In this document: positions 11,524-29,863 of the stretch, piece after piece | How the letters are laid out: each line of letters starts with the position of its first letter | Position numbering within the stretch: the stretch's first letter is position 1 | Source of the DNA: Amoebidium appalachense | Taxonomy: Eukaryota; Ichthyosporea | Assembly: GCA_963693365.1 (NCBI GenBank) | Contig: CAVNZM010000011.1 | Span: 4,092,001-4,156,000, forward strand | Direction: 5' to 3' | DNA: 64,000 nucleotides | Program-made: the position numbers and the translations under genes | The notes under the pieces: generated by a model | Told to the model about the DNA's origin: nothing | What the model saw: only the letters and a program-made list of their open reading frames with translations | The model's database searches: none

Positions 11524-12209
11524 GGGGGAGGAGGGACAGTTGCATTCTCCCCAAGCATGGCAATTGCAACGTAAGGTTTGTTTTACTATGCTAAATGCAC
11601 TGCGTCTTCTAAATTCTTTATGTACACTTTATACCCACCTTGCACTCCGGTGGGCGCTCCGGTGGGAAAGACCAAAATGGAACTAGAACCACTTCTGCTG
11701 ATGTCGATCGGTAAAAAAATAAAAGACAAGAGATATTGCGATTACAAACGCCTAAATTGCTGCAAAACTTTCACATTAAACTACACTTCTCTTTGTAGAT
11801 GGGCACCAAAATCAATGAATCGAGCACTGTCATGTCTGTCACATGAGCACTCTGGCAGATACGCACATACACGCCCTTTGCGCGCTACACAAACATCGAA
11901 CACAACCACGAACACCAAGTAAACCGCAAAAACACACCGTGCAGCCGCAAAATGACCATGGTCAGGCATGCTCAAAAATCAAATTTGCGATGCAATAATA
12001 CGCGTAAGATAGGTTCCACTTGCTGGCAGCTAGCTCTCGTAAACTCGAAAAAGCCAAAATAACGGGTTTCCGGTTGATTGCAAATGGAAATTTTTAACGC
12101 AAAATTGATGTTGCGAACAAAACTAAATGAGAAGAACTAAACTTGCGGATATGGCAGAAGGGCGCTACAATGAACCAATCAGGTCCGTGCAGGCATGACC
12201 TGGAGCTAA
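10045..12209. other. intergenic region between Rab21 and the Spinster-like gene
   Basis: Contains the Rab21 promoter region and the 3' flank of the Spinster-like gene. Homopolymers include poly-G at 10945-11003 (59 nt), poly-C at about 11269-11299, and poly-T then poly-G at about 11450-11522. No coding region could be supported. Confidence 0.6.
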
Positions 12210-19868
<7,659 letters not shown>

Positions 19869-22060
19869 GGTCTGCACGCAGTACTGAATTAGTAAGCAAA
19901 CCACCACTACACACACTATCATGCGCATGCGGCAACTGGTCACACATGCCGTCCACACGTCTTGCACAGTTTTGCTGACGACCGGAGACGCACACTGACT
20001 GCTTGCACTGATGTGCATACAGTACCAGTATGTATAGCCGCATACACACCCAGGTGCGTATAAGGCAGTATTTTCAAGCTGAGCGTTGGAATACCATAAC
20101 AAGATCGGGCAGCCCTAAGGCCCCATCTTATATGCCATTGAAGTGCATTCCAAATCATGCTGTGTATATGAAGAGCAGAGCCCACTTCCACACAGTCATT
20201 CACACAAACCTCTGGAGTGACCAACGATTCAGCAACGAGCAAGCAAGGAACTATGTACTTAGATGCCACCCACACATCCTGACATGAAGCCTGATTCTCA
20301 CAAGGACTGCTGTGTGTAGCGCTGCAGCAAAGTAAAAAGGTTGGTGATGTGTTGCACTATAGGGAAGATCGAGAAACCTGGGGGACAAAAAAATAAGAAC
20401 TACAACCTGATGTGGTGGGGAAAAAGCGCGCGGTTTTCAGAGCGATAAAAAAATTGCGAAAAGTGATGATCGTGAGAGGGAATAGGCTGGGAGACTTACT
20501 ACTGTGTTGTAATCGCAACGGGTACTACTGCAGCTTGTTTCGCTTCAGATTCAAAAACACAATAGAGGTTAGGCTGAAAAATAATGACTGGGAAAAACCA
20601 AAATATTTAATACAGTTATTGCTGTTGTTTTTGTCGTTGCTGCTGTTGTTATTTTGTAACAACGTCCTACTTAAGCACACGCTGTTCTTTTTTTTTTCAG
20701 TTTGAACAGACGTCCGTTCTGAGTTTTGCAGGTGAGGACGATTGTTGAGAATTGTTTCCCAACCCAAGACAGTATAACAGCACGAAAGGTATATAAGTTA
20801 AGCAGGTATGGTTGGATATAGTTAGTTAAGTGTTTGTTTAAGTTTTCTTTCTTCTCTATTTCTCTCGTTACATAAAACTACAGAGGCGACGCAGCCACTG
20901 ACGCAGCTTTTCTTGCTAGCAAGTAGACGTCGACTGGCCGCTGCGAGCACGGGCAAAAAGCTTATATTAAGGGTTAGATCTCAAGAGCAACCAATCACAC
21001 TTGAGATCCGATCATTCACTCAAATCGGAAATTATTGGGCTCTTCGTAATTTTCAAGTCAACATGCGGTAATTACGTGTTTGTAAGGGGTCAGGTCAGTT
21101 GCCCTTCAAGTAAGACTATATACTTCATGCAGACAGGCCGGACTGTGCTACCTAAAATTTCCTATATAATTACTACGAGAGCAAAAGTCTGTAAATTGTT
21201 TTTTGTCAATCATAACTCTAGACGACTACATTATCCTCCAATGTCAAAATTGAATCCCGTTATTTGTTTTACAGTGTTTTGTCTAAGGAGCTGAAATTTG
21301 GAGGCTGGTTCGCGTTTAGCCAATAGTGTCAGATTCTCGCACTTCTTTTTGATTGGTTTGATTTCACGAATCACAAATGGAGGCGCCAAAACGTGGTTGG
21401 GCAGCCAATCATGCGCAGGCATCAATCAGGGTAGGCATTATTAGGCAACCTTCCATATTTTCCGTGAAGGCTGAAGTTTGGTTGTTGGTGCAGTCTCTTT
21501 CACATTATCATACATCCATATCTCTGCTAAACATTCCAAAAATTATTAGTGCAGTATTGAAATGGAGAGAAAATGGCAAGCTTATTTTCAATGTATGCAC
21601 AGAAAAGGCGCGCAACTTAGTGTAGACTTGAATAGTTTTCGTAGCCCCGTCAAGTTGTTTTCCAGTGCTCGTTGAACGTTTGTAGGCCCTGGGCAGTGAC
21701 GTTGACTCCTGACTCCGGGAGTCACTTCCTGCTTGTTAGATTGACTACAAGGAAATCTTCTTTTTTTAGCACTGCTAAGAACAATCATTTTGTGTTCAAG
21801 TTTTTGGTCCCCGACGCCGAAAAACATGATACTTAGGAGTAATTATTATGGCTCACCTTGCGGTTTGTCACTCCTGATTGCCACATATAATTACGGCGAT
21901 CAATTTCTCAGATCTTATCGCCAAGTAAAACTTTCCACTCACTGTGGCTTTCCATGCCTTCTCTTGCCTTCGTGGGACGGGGCATCAACTCGATTCGCCG
22001 ACGCGGCTAGACGCTGGGCAAATTGTACCGTGTACTGTAATACGCAGCAAGTGTAGTGCC
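19869..22060. other. 5' flank of the Spinster-like gene; unique sequence
   Basis: Complex sequence with several ATTGG/CCAAT motifs around 21300-21430. Short open frames occur but none resembles a protein. No RNA gene was recognised. Confidence 0.5.
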
Positions 22061-22064
22061 CTCT

Positions 22065-22960
<896 letters not shown>

Positions 22961-23167
22961 TGTTTGTGTGAATGTGTGCGCGCGCACGGGCGTGTGAAAC
23001 CTCAAATGATGCCGCTGGACCCCTACAGCCCCGTTACACAACATGAACGCACGTGCACAAGCTGTCGCACACATGCTGTAGCCGCATCTCTCTCACAGAG
23101 AGACACATGATCGAGTCATCGAAAAGCATGCATGCATGCACACGCCCACCGTCGCATAAATACGCTC

Positions 23168-23213
23168 ACATGCAAACACACTCACCCACTCACACACACA
23201 CATACACGCACAC

Positions 23214-23279
<66 letters not shown>

Positions 23280-23605
23280 CCCGCCGCGCACACACGCACG
23301 CACATACGACATACAACACATGGGGACATCAACATACGTGAAGCACATATGGTCCGTGTGATCATGACTTGCCACGATCCTCACGTAGACATTACACTAC
23401 GGGCTAGGACAGAGACACTTTTAGTTTCTTTGTTTACGGTGTGTACACGCCTAGCAGAGGAGGGGGGGGGGGGGGGGGGGGGGGGGCTGTTTTGTGTTTT
23501 GTTTTCTTCTTTTTCTCGGAGGGGCTGTTTTGTGTTTTGTTGTCTTCTTTTTCTCTTTCTTCCCCCCCCCCCCCCCCCCCCCTTCCCCCCCCCTCCCCCC
23601 CCCCC

Positions 23606-23637
<32 letters not shown>

Positions 23638-23790
23638 GGCCCCTTCGAACATAATCTTCGTCTTCTTCTTGTTCTTCTCCTTTTTCTTCTTCTTCTTCTT
23701 CTTCTTCTTCTTCTTCTTCTTCTTCTTCTTCTTCTTCTTCTTCTTCTTTTTTTTTTTTTTTTTTTTTTTTGATTTTCCCACTGCCTTTCG
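23168..23790. repeat. (CA)n, poly-G, poly-C/T, poly-A and (TTC)n block
   Basis: (CA)n at about 23219-23276, G run at 23462-23486, C/T and A runs at 23562-23635, (TTC)n at about 23660-23747, then poly-T. The plus-strand order GT, CA, pyrimidine is the order seen in plus-strand introns here, but no flanking exon could be supported. Confidence 0.8.
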
Positions 23791-23946
23791 TTTTTTCTTT
23801 CTTTTGTGTGTGTGAGCGTGTGGGCAGGCGCGTGCAGGTCTGCCTGTGTGTGTGGGATGTGATTCTGTACATGGAGGGCTACTGTGCCGAAGGTGCCACG
23901 GTTTGTTTCGGTGCACGTGAAGTGCTACCTCAATGCATGTTATCCA

Positions 23947-24181
23947 TTACAATGTCATGATACATTCATTGTTTACGGAGACCATGTCATCCATGTGTGC
24001 CGTCACGATCGAGCATGTGTATTTTCGAACAATTTCGAGTATTTCTAGAGCATTTTCGAATCCACTGACAAGGGGCGTGGGATCTACAAGCAGAGCTGGG
24101 TTAGGGTTGCGAATGGTGGCATGGCATTGCATGGTGGTGTGTTTCTTCGCGGTGGTGGTGGTGGTGGTTGGGGGGGGGGAG

Positions 24182-24221
<40 letters not shown>

Positions 24222-24332
24222 TGGGAAGACAGTCAAAATTTGGCTGTGGCGGAGATGATGGTCGGAGGCTGGAGGAAGGGTGGGCCGAAAGGAGGAGGAG
24301 GGAGAAGGAGGAGAAGGGGGGGGGGGGGAGAA

Positions 24333-24367
<35 letters not shown>

Positions 24368-24523
24368 TGTTGTTTCACGGAGTGCAAAGTACACATTCAC
24401 GACAACACAAATACTATGAAAGCACACAGAGTTTGTAAGATTATGCATGGTAGGCCGAGCCATCCTCAAGGCCGGGGCCGGCGCCCAAGTCATCCACATT
24501 CCCGGGTTTCGACGATCACCTTC

Positions 24524-24566
<43 letters not shown>

Positions 24567-24722
24567 CTGAAGGGTGGATACATCCTCCCCCTCCCTCCCC
24601 CCCCCTTTTTTTCCCGGGGCGGGGGGGGGGGGGGGGGGGAGGGGGGGGGGGGGGGGAGGATTGTGGCATGATTGATACTCACACAGCCGAAAATCCCCAA
24701 GCTTTATAACCTTCGCGGTCAT
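23947..24722 (-). CDS. possible two-exon gene for a 62-aa protein
   Basis: Exon 1 (24683-24722) reads MTAKVIKLGDFRL plus one base and ends at a consensus donor GTGAGTATC. Exon 2 (23947-24095) follows the acceptor ctaacccag and runs in the matching phase to TAA. Visible segments include VDPTPLVSGFENALEIL and HMDDMVSVNNECIMTL. The 587-bp intron carries poly-C tracts in coding sense and a dispersed-repeat copy, the usual pattern for minus-strand introns here. The protein has an amphipathic helical middle and no membrane segment. I do not recognise the family. It could be a genuine small protein or part of a longer gene with exons I missed. Confidence 0.45.
24362..24530 (+). repeat. dispersed repeat DR, copy 5
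   Basis: Between two poly-G blocks. Carries GTGCAAAGTACACATTCACG, GAGCCATCCTCAAGG, AAGTCATCCACATT and GGGTTTCGACG. Antisense to the small gene 23947-24722 and inside its intron. The distal third of the family is missing. Confidence 0.8.
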
Positions 24723-25228
24723 GGTACCGCGGTGCCCTTTCCGACACAAAGTTTACCGAAAAAGCAACTTACAATGTGGATGCTTAAACTATGTTTCGTT
24801 TAGCAATACCGTAGCTGTAGTCTACTAGTTTCACCGTACTGTAACAAATTGACAGTGTGAACTGAAGATACAGTGTGATATCTATGATGGTTGGGCCCGG
24901 ACCCGGGTACTTTTCACAACTTTTAAATTACAGAGGGTTGCTATCACTGTTTAGTTATCAAATGAAGTCTACTTGTAGCCCCTACAAATAAGAAAAGTGT
25001 TTCAATTTTAAAACCTCACCCGGCCCTCTGAGAAACGGACTCAAAACACAAAAACTTTGCCAGAAGAGAAAAATGCATGATTCGAATAAAACCGGGTCTC
25101 TAGGCCTACAAAATCCCGGATATGGACCCAAGGTTTAACACAGAAAAATCCTATACTTAGTTGCAGTGATAGTTATTATCACAGAGGCCACTAACAGCAA
25201 TATCTCGAGGGGCTGCCACACTGCAGTG
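24723..25228. other. intergenic region
   Basis: Unique sequence between the small gene and the Cys-rich pseudogene. An open minus-strand frame at 25135-25210 could encode a hydrophobic tail (ILLLVASVIITITATKY) if one more frame change is assumed in the Cys-rich gene. Confidence 0.4.
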
Positions 25229-27257
25229 TTATTCCTCAGTGTTTCCGCCCGCCATATCCATACCGATGAGGTCTTTGGGGACCATACCCCGGCCCGGCAC
25301 AACAGTAGGCGGGCGTGCAAGGGCGAGAGGTGTATCCTTTTGTTTTGCATCTCCTTCAACCTCCATCTCTAGGATCTGTGCTGTTATTTTCACATTGAAC
25401 AATACTATTGCACGGAACACTAGCGAAGACGGATAATCACAGCAAAATTCCACATTGCACGGTTTTTTCGTGTATAAGACCCCACGGTAACAGCTTAGAC
25501 AGCTGCCTAAATTGTTCTTTTTTGTGACGATCATAAAGACATGAAATCTCGCTGCATGTCGCGGGGGTTTGTTTGCTCGGCTGAGAAGGCCTATGGTGTT
25601 TTTTACAGCAAAATTTCTTCGTGCAGGGATATATCTGGCTCCCGCGCACACACTGATACATATCTCCATCCCCGCCGCGGTTGTAATCATCGCAACGTAC
25701 CCGTTCCGAGCAATTTTCCGGCGTCGTAAATTTGCAGCAATATTTGGTCGTGCATTCAAGTTGAGCCCCGCACAGTAAAATTCCTCCCCGTCTTCGTCTT
25801 TTTTGTATCGTGCACACGCAACATCTTCGCTGCACGGTGTCTCTTCTTCCTCTTCCGTTTCCGTAGAAGAACCATATGACGCAGATGGGGGTGGGGGTGG
25901 GGGAGTGTACGAATCTAATGGTGGGGGCGGGGGGGGTGTATGAACTTGGCGATGGCGATGGGGGTGAAGGTGGAGAAAGGGTGAATAGTAGTAATGGGAT
26001 TTGGGTTTCTTTATCGCGTAGATGGGTAGTACTGGTGGTGGGGGGAGGGGGCCGCCCGTAACCAAATGGGGGTGGTGGTGGCGGTATGTAGGAAGATGGT
26101 GGCGGTGGGGGGGAATCATATTTGGGAGGTGGTGGGGGTGGTGGTGTCGGTTGGTAGTGGGATGGTGCGGGTGCAGTCGAGGGGCAGGCACGTACCCCGA
26201 TGTGGGGCGGCAACAATATTGCTGAGTGCATGTGTTTGCCGGTGGTTGACCATAGGTTGAGGTGATTTTAACACTTTTAATCTCGGCTCCGGATTGGTCC
26301 TTATTGTATCCGGTTGCACACACCACCCCCTGCTGGCTGCACCCGGCCAGAAAATTTGGTTGAGGGTTGGTTCCTGCGGTACACCACGTGATAGTGTTAC
26401 AAAAATCAACGGACGATGGTGATTGGTTGCACGCATTACCCGATATGGCAACCGGTCTGTCGGCGGTACACACAACTTCGGCCTGCGCATGTGACGTCAG
26501 GTTGTGCACAACACAAATCCACCGTGCACTCATCCACATTGCCTGGGTTGATGACACACGTACGGTTTAGCACTTTCGGCTTGTCGGCGCGGCACATAAT
26601 ATACGACTCAGGGGACCCACACGGAAAAGGAATAGCCGCAAACGGGGCTTCGCAACAAAAGGACACGGTACACACGTCTTGTGCGCCTGGGTTGTTGACC
26701 GTGCATGATCTCTCCGACGCAAATACTGGAAGGGTGGGTGGGCACGTGATTTTTGCAGCCGCACACGTGGTGGTCTGAGGGGAAGGGGTGGGGTTCACAC
26801 AACAGTAGAGGGGTGTGCACAGGTTGGGCGAGCCTGTTTTCATCGTGCAGTTTTTGGAAGGAGAAACCTGAGGGAGGGTAGGTGGACAAGTGATAGTGGC
26901 GGTGAGGGAGGCGCACGGAATGGATGTCGGGTCGTCAATGCAGCACGTGGTAGGGCTGCACGTGTTTGGTGTATGGAGGAAGGTACCAGAGTGCATGGTT
27001 TATCCAAACATAGAAATGAAGGAAGCGGGCATATGATGTTTAGGCTGTTGTCGTTACATTTTAGGGATGTGGGCGTGCAACAGGTGAGCTGGGAGCAGAA
27101 ATTTGGGCAAGAAGAAACTGTGTCTTCGCATTGTGTTGTTGTAGAGAGGACATAGTTCGTGGGACATTTTACGGTTGAGGACTCATAGGCCGTGCTGCAA
27201 GCCTGTGCCTATGTGTGCTAAAGAAAACAGGATGGCTGCAGCACATATTGGCCACAT
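25229..27257 (-). pseudogene. secreted Cys- and Pro-rich repeat protein with multiple frameshifts
   Basis: Starts at 27257 with a signal-peptide-like N-terminus (MWPICAAAILFSLAHIGTG). The body has about six N-terminal Cys repeats of the type C-x6/8-C-P-P-T-L-P...C-T-x(n)-C-x3-C-C. A Pro-rich linker follows ([17 protein letters not shown]), then three longer modules of the type CSE-x3-C...C-T-K-x-F-C-C. Homology between modules lets the frame be followed. It changes by single bases near 27198, 26980, 26493, 26170, 26000, 25768 and 25505, several in G or A runs. At 26493, a GCAGGCC has one G more than the paralogous module allows. The domain order suggests an extracellular matrix or cell-wall protein. 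Either the gene is dead or the assembly has indels; the conserved cysteines argue that decay is recent if real. No named family is recognised. Confidence 0.65.
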
Positions 27258-27935
27258 TCTCAGCAGCAAAAGTCAATCATGTACATGTGTGCACTCATCA
27301 ATAGGAAAAAAGTCGAATTCGAAGTGTGCACATGTGTGTTGTGGCTCGAGATAGCGAATGCCGTGCAACCGTCCAATTGTTTTCAAACCCTAATTGTTGG
27401 GAGTGTTCACCAATCAGATGTTGCAATAGATTCCCGTAAGAACAAATAGATCAGCAAATAGATCCATGTAAGATCCGGGTTGAATTGGCTTCCGGGCCGG
27501 CGCGGCCGCACCTGAGGGAACTCCACTCCAGCCAGTTTTTCGAAAAGTTTTTCGAACGTCCAGCCTGTGTACCGATTACACAAAGGCTATGCCTACGGCA
27601 TGAAGGACAGTTAGAGAATATTGTACAGTGGCATGATGCCCGATGATGTACGTAGCATGAATGCATGCATATATATGAACGTGCACGCTGCATTGTAGCA
27701 AAACAGTATCCTTCAAGTGTTGTTTGTGTTTGTGTTGAACCTCCGACAATTCAGCGGCTACTTATGAACATGGGGTTACACGTGTTCAGCCGAAAGTCCC
27801 GTCGACGTGTGTGATGCACTGGCCTGCACGATGTGACAACTTGGCATGCGAACAGCAGCGCGGCAGCCTGTTAACGTTTCTACTACTACAAACTGTGACA
27901 GGGTATATAATAGTCCGAGTCGGGCGTTATATCCA
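27258..27935. other. intergenic region
   Basis: Upstream flank of the Cys-rich gene; no coding or RNA gene recognised. Confidence 0.5.
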
Positions 27936-27939
27936 TCTG

Positions 27940-28275
27940 GCGTATTGTCGGCAAGTATCCGAGTCCATCTCGCAAATCGTGTGGTCGGACGGGCTCCCCA
28001 TTGCACTTCTGCAAGCCCTCATGCCGGGCCCGCCCCCAGACTAGGATGCTGCATGCCGGTCTCCCATCCCTGTTTTGGCTGTCATTTTGGGTGCCGTATT
28101 TCGGTGGTTCTTGTGTATTGGTTTGGTCCTTACTGCCTGGGGGGACACTGTAGTAAACCCCATTCAGAAGGACAAGCTCAGGGGTACTATTGGTGAGTTT
28201 CGGCCCATTACTCTCACCCAAATTGTCATATCACGACGTCAGTAGCGTCTTTGAAAAAAATATTATCGGGGGAAA
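27940..28275 (+). pseudogene. LINE reverse-transcriptase fragment
   Basis: Matches part of ORF2 of the intact LINE at 36.6-41.2 kb. WSDGLPIALLQALMPG corresponds to GPDGLPAGFLKILVP, and IQKDKLRGTIGEFRPITLTQ to VKKDSEGPISSFRPITLTQ. Frames are broken between the two blocks. It is a related but distinct subfamily, about 300 bp long. Confidence 0.7.
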
Positions 28276-28312
28276 CACGTTCTTTAATGGCTAAGGCGCG
28301 CAAAGGGCGGCG

Positions 28313-28675
28313 GTGGGTGGAATTCAAATGAAGCAGGTGGCTAGATGGCCAGGGTTGGTTGATAGTTTGCGTGCGGCGGTGCCTCATGTACTCACGGTTG
28401 TCCGGCCGGTGTATGGTGCTCTACGCGGCGGGAACTGGCGTAGCTTTGTGCGGTTAACGGGTCGGCAGCTGCGCATTATCGGTAAAACCATGGGTATAAT
28501 AGGTCGGCTTCCCCGCACGGAAATCTGGCCTGAGCCTATCACGGCCACTCTCATCACAGATGCTGCCACCTCACATGGGTGGGAGGCAGTACTACAGTTG
28601 GGGCTACCAACCACGCAGGTTGTGAAGGCTTTCGGTCGTTGGGCGGAGAGCGATGCACCGGCCGGACAACCGTGA
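28313..28675 (+). pseudogene. RNase H-like retroelement fragment
   Basis: A 120-codon open frame contains LITDAATSHGWEAVLQ. This resembles the TDAS-x-GWGAVL core of RNase H domains that follow reverse transcriptase in DIRS-like and Ty3-like elements. Upstream WRSFVRLTGRQLRIIGK could be the connection region. It has no LINE counterpart here. The rest of the element is absent, and its ends lie in an inverted repeat. Confidence 0.5.
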
Positions 28676-28704
28676 GTACATGAGGCACCGCCGCACGCAA
28701 ACTA
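28363..28704. repeat. 49-bp perfect inverted repeat
   Basis: Arms 28363-28411 and 28656-28704 are perfect reverse complements (left arm begins TAGTTTGCGTGCGGCGG), separated by 244 bp. Complementarity continues imperfectly about 8 bp outward. The left arm lies inside the RNase H-like open frame. A (CA)n array begins just to the right. Confidence 0.9.
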
Positions 28705-28711
28705 ACAACCA

Positions 28712-28727
28712 ACACCCACACATGCAC

Positions 28728-28762
<35 letters not shown>

Positions 28763-29135
28763 CACGTACACAAACACACGCCCACGCATGAAGGGTAGTG
28801 GAGGGGGAGGATAGGGTAGAGGGGTTTTCTTCGTGCGGTGTGTTCATTTAGATTTTGTTCGTAGAGAGGCAGTGCATGCCATGGTTTGTGTACGTTTCTG
28901 ATGATCGTGCCCGGGGGGCACTTGGCTGAGCCAAGCCAATAAGCAAATCGAAAGCAACAACACATCTAAATAACCCTGTCTGTATCTGGATGCAATCGCA
29001 GTCTGTCGCAGTCGACGTTGCCGTGTGACGTTCTCGGTTGAAGTGTGCACGTACAAGCACGTACACGCTGGCCATGGCTTCGCCTTTCATCCAAATTAAC
29101 CGCAGGCGTGCTTTCGAGGGGAGAAGAAGAAGGGC

Positions 29136-29165
<30 letters not shown>
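28712..29165. other. region with CA repeat and poly-A run
   Basis: (CA)n at 28729-28765, unique sequence, then a run of about 30 A at 29137-29166. No gene recognised. Confidence 0.5.
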
Positions 29166-29169
<4 letters not shown>

Positions 29170-29170
<1 letters not shown>

Positions 29171-29345
29171 CTCAGATGTAAGGGGCCACAAAAAGTTGTG
29201 TGGTCGTCCACTGTGGCGGTGGTGGGTGGCTGTGGTGAGGAGGGGGGGGGGGGTCCCCCAGCAACCGAGTTTCGACACATTATTCGTGCGCAACACACAA
29301 CATGTACACACAACTCGGTGCTTCACTTGAACTTGAATGTTTGGG
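29170..29345 (+). repeat. dispersed repeat DR, copy 6
   Basis: Contains ACCGAGTTTCGACAC and TGCTTCACTTGAACTTGAAT in family order. The proximal part is diverged or replaced by GT/G-rich sequence. Same strand orientation as copy 7, antisense to eL28. Confidence 0.65.
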
Positions 29346-29424
29346 TCATTATTGTGGAGATGTGTGGTGTCACTAAGTGTGTATGCGTGGTGGTGGTGGT
29401 TTTGAGGGGAAGGGGGAGGATTAA

Positions 29425-29640
29425 ATGAGCCATGATGAAGTGCAAAGTTACAGTAACCAACGGACAACACGATGTTATAGTGCAAACCACGGTGTGCGCG
29501 TGTGTATTTGGGGGGGGGGGGGGGGGGGGGGTGGCAGAGGAAGAGAAAGGAGTGCCACCATTCCGTTCCTTTCACCTTCTCAACGAAACCCAACATGGAT
29601 ACTGCTTCACTTGAACATGGGTGGGTGCCACTGGGTTGGC
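29425..29640 (+). repeat. dispersed repeat DR, copy 7
   Basis: Has AACGGACAACACGATG near the head and ACTGCTTCACTTGAACATGG at the tail, with the middle replaced by a poly-G tract. Lies just downstream of the eL28 stop, antisense to eL28. Confidence 0.7.
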
Positions 29641-29723
29641 TGTGGTGGTGGTGGTGTGTCGTGTGTTTGTTGATAGTGTGCGTGCGGGCGGGCGGGCGGG
29701 CGCAGGACGGGGGAAAGGGGAGG

Positions 29724-29765
<42 letters not shown>

Positions 29766-29863
29766 GGGAGCGCTCCATCTCTATTTGAAACATAAAGAGA
29801 CATGAAGCAATGAACACCGTGATACCGAGACACACAGCCACGTGCACACTGTGCCGTGGACCT

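Noticed and set aside
23826-23960. Open plus-strand frame with VWDVILYMEG, loosely like a TBC domain C-terminus
   Set aside because: The similarity is only a few residues, the frame overlaps the end of the small minus-strand gene, and no partner exon was found.
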